This document shows positions 38,797-42,409 of a DNA stretch of 42,409 nucleotides, in pieces. This stretch comes from a virus. A model generated the notes under the pieces. It was not told the DNA's origin. It did not search any database and saw nothing but the letters and a program-made list of their open reading frames with translations. The stretch is taken from positions 1 to 42,409 of IMG/VR virus record IMGVR_UViG_3300008259_000321; one strand, 5' to 3'. Position numbers and translations under genes: made by a program. How positions within the stretch are numbered: position 1 is the first letter of the stretch; each line of letters starts with the position of its first letter.

Positions 38797-39449
38797 CCTA
38801 CCGGCACTCTCGCTTGACCAGAACGATACGCATCTTGACGCTCCATGCCATCACCAAGTCTCTTGGCAAGTAGTACAGCCTCTTTGTACTTATTCTCGTA
38901 CTGGGTCATCATGTCGGGATCACCCTTTAAGTAGGTATAAGCCTCGACTAAAGAGCCATACAAAAGAACTGGATCAAAGTTATCACCAAGCCAACTTGTA
39001 CCTGACGTAACGATGGACTGTGGGTAGAAGAAATAATGCAGTTCCATTGAGTAAGCTGAATTTGGCGTTGGGCCTAGAATAAATGTCAGCTCATTGGCTT
39101 CATCAGACCTAGAACCAAACAGCGCGTAGTAGGCCGGAGTTCCGGTTGAGGCAGGGGTTGGATAAGACTCTCGAATAAAGTTCACATCTTTATTCAGAAG
39201 ATACTCATAGCTGCCATCAGCCAGTATCACCGCTAAAGAATACGGCGCTAAGAAGTCATTCGGGCATGCCAAGTATTTATTGCCAGACGAGGTTGTTCCA
39301 GTCACGTTCTTTCGAAGAGACGGGAACTGAATCGTATTGTAGATTCGCTTTTCGGCCTGCTGGACAAACGTAGGAATATTTGCCACAAACGAGGTTTCCG
39401 TCGTTTGGCAGTATTCCTGAATGGCTTGGCTCAACTGCGTGTAATTCAT
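38793..39449 (-). CDS. tail adaptor / head-tail connector protein, SU10 adaptor-like
   Basis: 218 residues from ATG 39449 behind GAGAGAG; a longer reading to 39485 lacks a site and would begin inside the preceding gene. NYTQLSQAIQEYCQTTETSF, then PTFVQQAEKRIYNTIQFPSL, then ELHYFFYPQSIVTSGTSWLG, then LLYGSLVEAYTYLKGDPDMM are features of phage adaptor proteins that join the portal to the short tail. Family assignment is from memory of SU10-type adaptors. Confidence 0.7.
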   Translation of the reverse strand: MNYTQLSQAIQEYCQTTETSFVANIPTFVQQAEKRIYNTIQFPSLRKNVTGTTSSGNKYLACPNDFLAPYSLAVILADGSYEYLLNKDVNFIRESYPTPASTGTPAYYALFGSRSDEANELTFILGPTPNSAYSMELHYFFYPQSIVTSGTSWLGDNFDPVLLYGSLVEAYTYLKGDPDMMTQYENKYKEAVLLAKRLGDGMERQDAYRSGQARVPVG

Positions 39450-39456
39450 ATCTCTC

Positions 39457-39834
39457 TCAATTCGTAGATATGGTGACGGAGCCAACTGCCCCCGTAGCCA
39501 CTAAGTCATTAGGCGTCAGGCCATTATCCCATGCTCTAGCGCCGCCTACAGGGTTCCATCCCCATTGGATAACACGACTGCCGCCTGCGCCATTAGCGCC
39601 GACATTATAGTAGCTCGTGTCAGGTCTTGGGTTTCTAACCGCTTGCGGGTCTTCAACCGGATACATGCCAAGCGAAAGCTGCGGTTGATCTGGCTCCCAG
39701 CATTCTTCGCAAACCAGAATGTTGACATTCTGAGTCTTGATAACGAGTTCTTTTAACTCGCTCAGTCGGTATTGAAACCCGCACCGATCGCATTCCGCAA
39801 TCGAATGCTTGCCAGAAGCAAAGGGTGTCGGCAT
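39457..39834 (-). CDS. zinc-ribbon-containing virion-operon protein
   Basis: 125 residues. ECDRCGFQYRLSELKELVIK, then NILVCEECWEPDQPQ gives two C-x2-C pairs (CDRC and CEEC) 20-odd residues apart, a zinc ribbon unusual among structural proteins. It is followed by a Pro/Gly-rich tail (DTSYYNVGANGAGGSRVIQW). The family recurs between two connector genes in marine podoviruses. Function unknown; it might be a structural zinc knuckle in the neck. Confidence 0.65.
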   Translation of the reverse strand: MPTPFASGKHSIAECDRCGFQYRLSELKELVIKTQNVNILVCEECWEPDQPQLSLGMYPVEDPQAVRNPRPDTSYYNVGANGAGGSRVIQWGWNPVGGARAWDNGLTPNDLVATGAVGSVTISTN

Positions 39835-39837
39835 CTA

Positions 39838-40548
39838 TCAGCCCGTCAGGAACTGCTGCCGAGGCACAAAGCGAACTGCCGCCTTCTCTCGATCCTCTCC
39901 AGCGGCTAGCTCCCAGCTTTCATCGTACATAGCTTTCAAAGCTACCATCCGATCTGGGGCAATCTTCACCGACATGAAGTAAGCAAGGCCTGCCACTAGA
40001 CAGGGCAGGAATCGGAATGGGATATCCTGATTTGTAACACCAGTGCCGGCATCGAGCATACGGCGAAGCCGCCAGTACACAAACGTATAAGTCTGGCTGC
40101 TATCAGGAACTGGCCACACCGTAAACGTCGGGTATTGCACAACGCTAGCGGCACTTGTCTGCCCTGACTTACGGTCAATCCAGACTTGAATTGGACGGCC
40201 TTGAGCCGTCTTGTTGGGGATCGAGGCAAACGTGCTGACTGAAATTCGAGTGATATCGATATCAGTTTGGTTCTGCCCAGTGCCAGTGCGGATGACATGC
40301 TCAAGCAAATCCACAGTGTCTACAGGCAAATTGTATGTGGCAGCGCCAGGCGTCAAAACTTGACTGCCTTGCTCAATCGTCCAGAGATTAACTCCGCGAT
40401 TGGCCCACTCCAACAGCATCAGATTCAGGCTACGCCGCGCAGTCCGCAAGTCGTAGCCCGATCTGAGTTCAGCGCCACAACGCTCAAACGCCTCTTCAAC
40501 GATGGCGTTGAGATCGAGGTTAAACGTCGCTGTTGCGCTGGTGGTCAC
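39838..40548 (-). CDS. tail gateway / adaptor-type virion protein
   Basis: 236 residues from GTG 40548, directly after the stop of the small gene upstream. LNAIVEEAFERCGAELRSGY, then DLRTARRSLNLMLLEWANRG, then VNLWTIEQGSQVLTPGAATY, then ENREKA-like end sequence is the layout of the head-completion or gateway family that resembles P22 gp4 and related neck proteins. It probably stacks under the portal and is one of the two connector subunits here. Confidence 0.65.
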   Translation of the reverse strand: MTTSATATFNLDLNAIVEEAFERCGAELRSGYDLRTARRSLNLMLLEWANRGVNLWTIEQGSQVLTPGAATYNLPVDTVDLLEHVIRTGTGQNQTDIDITRISVSTFASIPNKTAQGRPIQVWIDRKSGQTSAASVVQYPTFTVWPVPDSSQTYTFVYWRLRRMLDAGTGVTNQDIPFRFLPCLVAGLAYFMSVKIAPDRMVALKAMYDESWELAAGEDREKAAVRFVPRQQFLTG

Positions 40549-40713
40549 TTAGCAGCTCTTCCCTTTCATCTTGCGCTTCACAGCCATGCCAGCCATGTAG
40601 CCAGGAACTTTCTTGCCGCCCATCATCTTGTTCGGCACTTTCTTGCCTTTTGCCAGCACGATGGGCTTATTGCCCTTCTTCGTCACAGCACCCATACCAC
40701 GACAATTCATCAT
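40549..40713 (-). CDS. very small basic protein, 54 residues
   Basis: Read in a gap of the late operon: ATG 40713 to TAA 40549-40551, behind TAGGAGAT. Sequence MMNCRGMGAVTKKGNKPIVL, then AKGKKVPNKMMGGKKVPGYM, then AGMAVKRKMKGKSC. It is very rich in Lys, Met and Gly, with a repeated GKKVP motif. The charge suggests DNA or capsid contact, which is only an inference. It abuts the gateway gene (TAA then GTG). Confidence 0.65.
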   Translation of the reverse strand: MMNCRGMGAVTKKGNKPIVLAKGKKVPNKMMGGKKVPGYMAGMAVKRKMKGKSC

Positions 40714-40724
40714 CTCGATATCTC

Positions 40725-41141
40725 CTATTTACCTTGGCTGTAGAAACGCTTACGAGCTTCCTGCATCTTGCGGGTCATCTCAGCGTCCTTGACAGCCTGC
40801 ATGGCTGCCTTTTCCTTTTCCGTGTACTTCGGGCCACGATCGCCTTCCATAATGTAGCGACCGGCATTACGCATGCCAGCACCCGGCTTGCGAGGATCTT
40901 CCATCGCATCGCCAAAGCGACGAGTGGCAGAGTCCTTGTACATCGTGATGCCTTTTCCGCCGTACTTGCGCTGCATGGCGCCACGGGCTTCTGATAAAGC
41001 GATAGCAACGGCTTGGTCGCGGCTTTTTACTTTCTGTCCAGAACCGGACTTCAGCTTGCCACGCTTAAACTCGCCCATTACCTTCTCCACTTTCTTCTTC
41101 GCCTTGGGCGAAGCAGGAGCTTTCATAATCTCTTGTTTCAT
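40725..41141 (-). CDS. DUF6496-like virion-operon protein
   Basis: 138 residues from ATG 41141, which has AGAGGA just upstream; an ATG five codons earlier (41156) is the alternative. The N-terminal KKKVEKVMGEFKRGKLKSGS, then GQKVKSRDQAVAIALSEARG is DUF6496, a short basic helical phage domain of unknown function. The rest is Arg/Lys/Glu-rich. It probably binds DNA or protein in the capsid; no activity is known. Confidence 0.7.
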   Translation of the reverse strand: MKQEIMKAPASPKAKKKVEKVMGEFKRGKLKSGSGQKVKSRDQAVAIALSEARGAMQRKYGGKGITMYKDSATRRFGDAMEDPRKPGAGMRNAGRYIMEGDRGPKYTEKEKAAMQAVKDAEMTRKMQEARKRFYSQGK

Positions 41142-41162
41142 ATTTCCTCTGTTCATGGCAGC

Positions 41163-41522
41163 TTACTTTTTACGAAAGCGAGAACCACCAGGAGGCGAAG
41201 CCTTACTTCCGCCAGAACCTGCCCAAAGAACTTTTCTAGCCCAGTAGTTGGCTGAGAATGGATCACTGGCGGTGGGACGACCACCTTTGCCTTTGATCCC
41301 CGCGCTACGCGCGAGGTAATTTTTCCGCGCTTCCGGCGAGTAGTTGTGGCCATAACCTCTCCGTCCAAACCGAACTAGTTTTACCTTATCACCTTTCTTT
41401 GCCAGCACCACCTTCTTGTGAGTGTCGCCAGCAGGAGCGTTCTTTGGCTTGTTGAATCCGGAGAACTTTTCTCCCCGATACTCGATGCCGCCAGACGGCA
41501 GCCTCTTAACGCCCTTAACCAT
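41163..41522 (-). CDS. conserved basic phage protein
   Basis: 119 residues. KLVRFGRRGYGHNYSPEARK, then NYLARSAGIKGKGGRPTASD, then PFSANYWARKVLWAG is a recurring motif in phage late regions (V-R-F-G-x-x-G-Y-x-H-N-Y-S-x-E-A). The N-terminus is GGIEYRGEKFSGFNKPK and the tail is Gly/Ser/Arg-rich. Function unknown. It overlaps the upstream gene by one base. Confidence 0.65.
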   Translation of the reverse strand: MVKGVKRLPSGGIEYRGEKFSGFNKPKNAPAGDTHKKVVLAKKGDKVKLVRFGRRGYGHNYSPEARKNYLARSAGIKGKGGRPTASDPFSANYWARKVLWAGSGGSKASPPGGSRFRKK

Positions 41523-41923
41523 TAGGTGTACTTCTTGGTCACATACAGGATGATCGTGTAACGATCGCCTGCTGATGCGCCAACTGTGGTGAACAATACA
41601 TCGCCTGTCTTGCCGGCGCCGGCATTATTCCAAAGGCCGCCAATATCATCGAAGTTATATTCGTAATACTGATCCGGGCCAAGGGTCATTGCCACTACGT
41701 CAGTCGTCGCATCCCATAGGATGTCAACGCCCATACCGACAGTGGAGGCGTAAATGCGATCAAGCGCAACGGACGTGCATACCTTGCCAGCCGGGGCCGC
41801 CAAGGCAGATACATCCACTTTGACAACACCAGTCTCACCAGTGCCATCGCTAATATTTGTTAACTTCAGAATCGCAACACGGTCGCCATCGATCAGTGTC
41901 TGCGATGCAACTGCATCTGCCAT
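41522..41923 (-). CDS. probable head decoration or minor structural protein
   Basis: 133 residues behind CGGAGAGAC. The all-beta pattern (VASQTLIDGDRVAILKLTNI, then YYEYNFDDIGGLWNNAGAGK, then DRYTIILYVTKKYT) is seen in small phage capsid-associated proteins. It is the first gene after the terminator at 41937-41963, so transcripts from the head genes may partly stop before it. Confidence 0.6.
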   Translation of the reverse strand: MADAVASQTLIDGDRVAILKLTNISDGTGETGVVKVDVSALAAPAGKVCTSVALDRIYASTVGMGVDILWDATTDVVAMTLGPDQYYEYNFDDIGGLWNNAGAGKTGDVLFTTVGASAGDRYTIILYVTKKYT

Positions 41924-41936
41924 GTGTCTCTCCGAT

Positions 41937-41963
41937 AAAAACAGGGGGCGTTATCCGCCCCCT
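41937..41963 (-). terminator. intrinsic terminator in the late operon
   Basis: On the minus strand AGGGGGCG pairs with CGCCCCCT over a 5-base GATAA loop (41943-41963), followed by GTTTTTATC (T-run 41937-41941). It lies between two late genes and probably sets different levels for head genes and downstream genes. Confidence 0.8.
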
Positions 41964-41977
41964 ATCTTATAGCTGTA

Positions 41978-42409
41978 TTAGCTAGCTTGCGTGAAAGTCA
42001 ACGCAGCCACGAGCTTGGTGAAGCCATAGGCAAACCAGTTCGTGCCGTCGCAGATCAAGTCTACGCGATCACCAGCCACTGCCTGACCATCCACGAACGT
42101 GATGGTGTCGTCAGCCGTGCCAGAGTCGCCAGAGCCACCGGCATCCTGCGCGGTGAACTGAACGCCCTTGATAATGTTGGCGCTGCTGCCCGTCACGATC
42201 GTATAGCTAGCGCCCGACGGGGCTGCCTTAACGATGAACGAGAACGAAAGACCCGCTGCCGGCTCCGGCAGGGTCGTGGCAAACTCCGTGGCAGAGTTCA
42301 AGAAAAACACGCGACCGCTATCCTCAGCCGTCAGCGTCGAAGCTGCCGTCAAAGTCGTGTTAGCGTTCGGGCCAATAAAGCCAGCCTCGGACTTAACCGG
42401 GCCAGAAAA
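41978..42409 (-). CDS. partial virion protein, 5' end beyond the right window edge
   Basis: The frame is open from the window edge to the stop at 41978, about 143 residues. Upstream of an in-frame TTG at 42352, the sequence SGPVKSEAGFIGPNANTTLT is clearly coding, so the gene starts outside. The rest (EDSGRVFFLNSATEFATTLP, then ADDTITFVDGQAVAGDRVDL, then GTNWFAYGFTKLVA) is a beta-rich phage structural protein, of a type often encoded right after the major capsid gene. A terminator follows it. Confidence 0.7.
   Translation of the reverse strand, partial: FSGPVKSEAGFIGPNANTTLTAASTLTAEDSGRVFFLNSATEFATTLPEPAAGLSFSFIVKAAPSGASYTIVTGSSANIIKGVQFTAQDAGGSGDSGTADDTITFVDGQAVAGDRVDLICDGTNWFAYGFTKLVAALTFTQAS

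Noticed and set aside
1-42409. Integrase, lysogeny genes, toxin-antitoxin or anti-CRISPR loci
   Set aside because: None recognised; the single ribbon-helix-helix-like gene has no visible toxin partner.

Overview
This window is part of the genome of a tailed double-stranded DNA phage. The virion genes suggest a short-tailed podovirus-like particle: tail adaptor or gateway proteins and very large internal (ejection-type) proteins are present, and no tape-measure, sheath or baseplate genes are seen. Base composition is near half G+C by eye, and start codons are mostly preceded by AGGAG-type ribosome sites, so a Gram-negative bacterial host is likely but cannot be named. No integrase, tRNA, CRISPR array, rRNA or insertion sequence was found. 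Portal, capsid, terminase and any DNA or RNA polymerase are not here. The head genes probably lie beyond the right edge.

Layout. (1) Positions 1-5728, plus strand: about twenty small, tightly packed, often ATGA-overlapping accessory genes. They include an HExxH metallopeptidase-like protein, a PD-(D/E)XK-like protein, DUF6378-like and DUF5872-like proteins and a ribbon-helix-helix-like protein. A perfect 15-bp palindrome, CATAACAYTGTTATG, occurs three times at gene boundaries. A strong terminator sits at 4378-4411. (2) 5670-9038, minus strand: a RusA-type resolvase and a small gene, then 430 bases without a gene that tile with hairpins, then a T7 gp4-like primase-helicase and an unknown protein. 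(3) 9082-11777, plus strand: a recombination module of a RecB/Cas4-like nuclease, a Sak3-type single-strand annealing protein and an SSB-like protein with an acidic tail. A sigma70-like promoter precedes it and a strong terminator follows, then two small genes. (4) 11674-13028: an HTH-metallophosphoesterase fusion (minus) and a small gene (plus). (5) 13025-42409, minus strand: the late region. Transcription runs from the right edge, through a terminator at 41937-41963, into virion accessory proteins, adaptors, fibres, a membrane-protein and lysozyme lysis cassette, a neck or fibre group, and finally the internal proteins ending in a 2307-residue polyvalent protein.

Two late genes appear frame-broken. 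The virion gene at 28284-30049 is split in two frames near 29391. The LamG-repeat fibre at 32110-36000 loses its C-terminus near 32255; the homologous internal repeat shows what the end should look like. Both breaks are in short homopolymers, so assembly error and real variation must both be considered. The most promising undescribed elements are the hairpin-rich intergenic region at 8039-8402, the three-copy palindrome, and the palindrome-hairpin-terminator unit at 4302-4411. Several real genes of 41-57 residues (2109-2234, 2582-2755, 31053-31205, 40549-40713) were found by reading the gaps.
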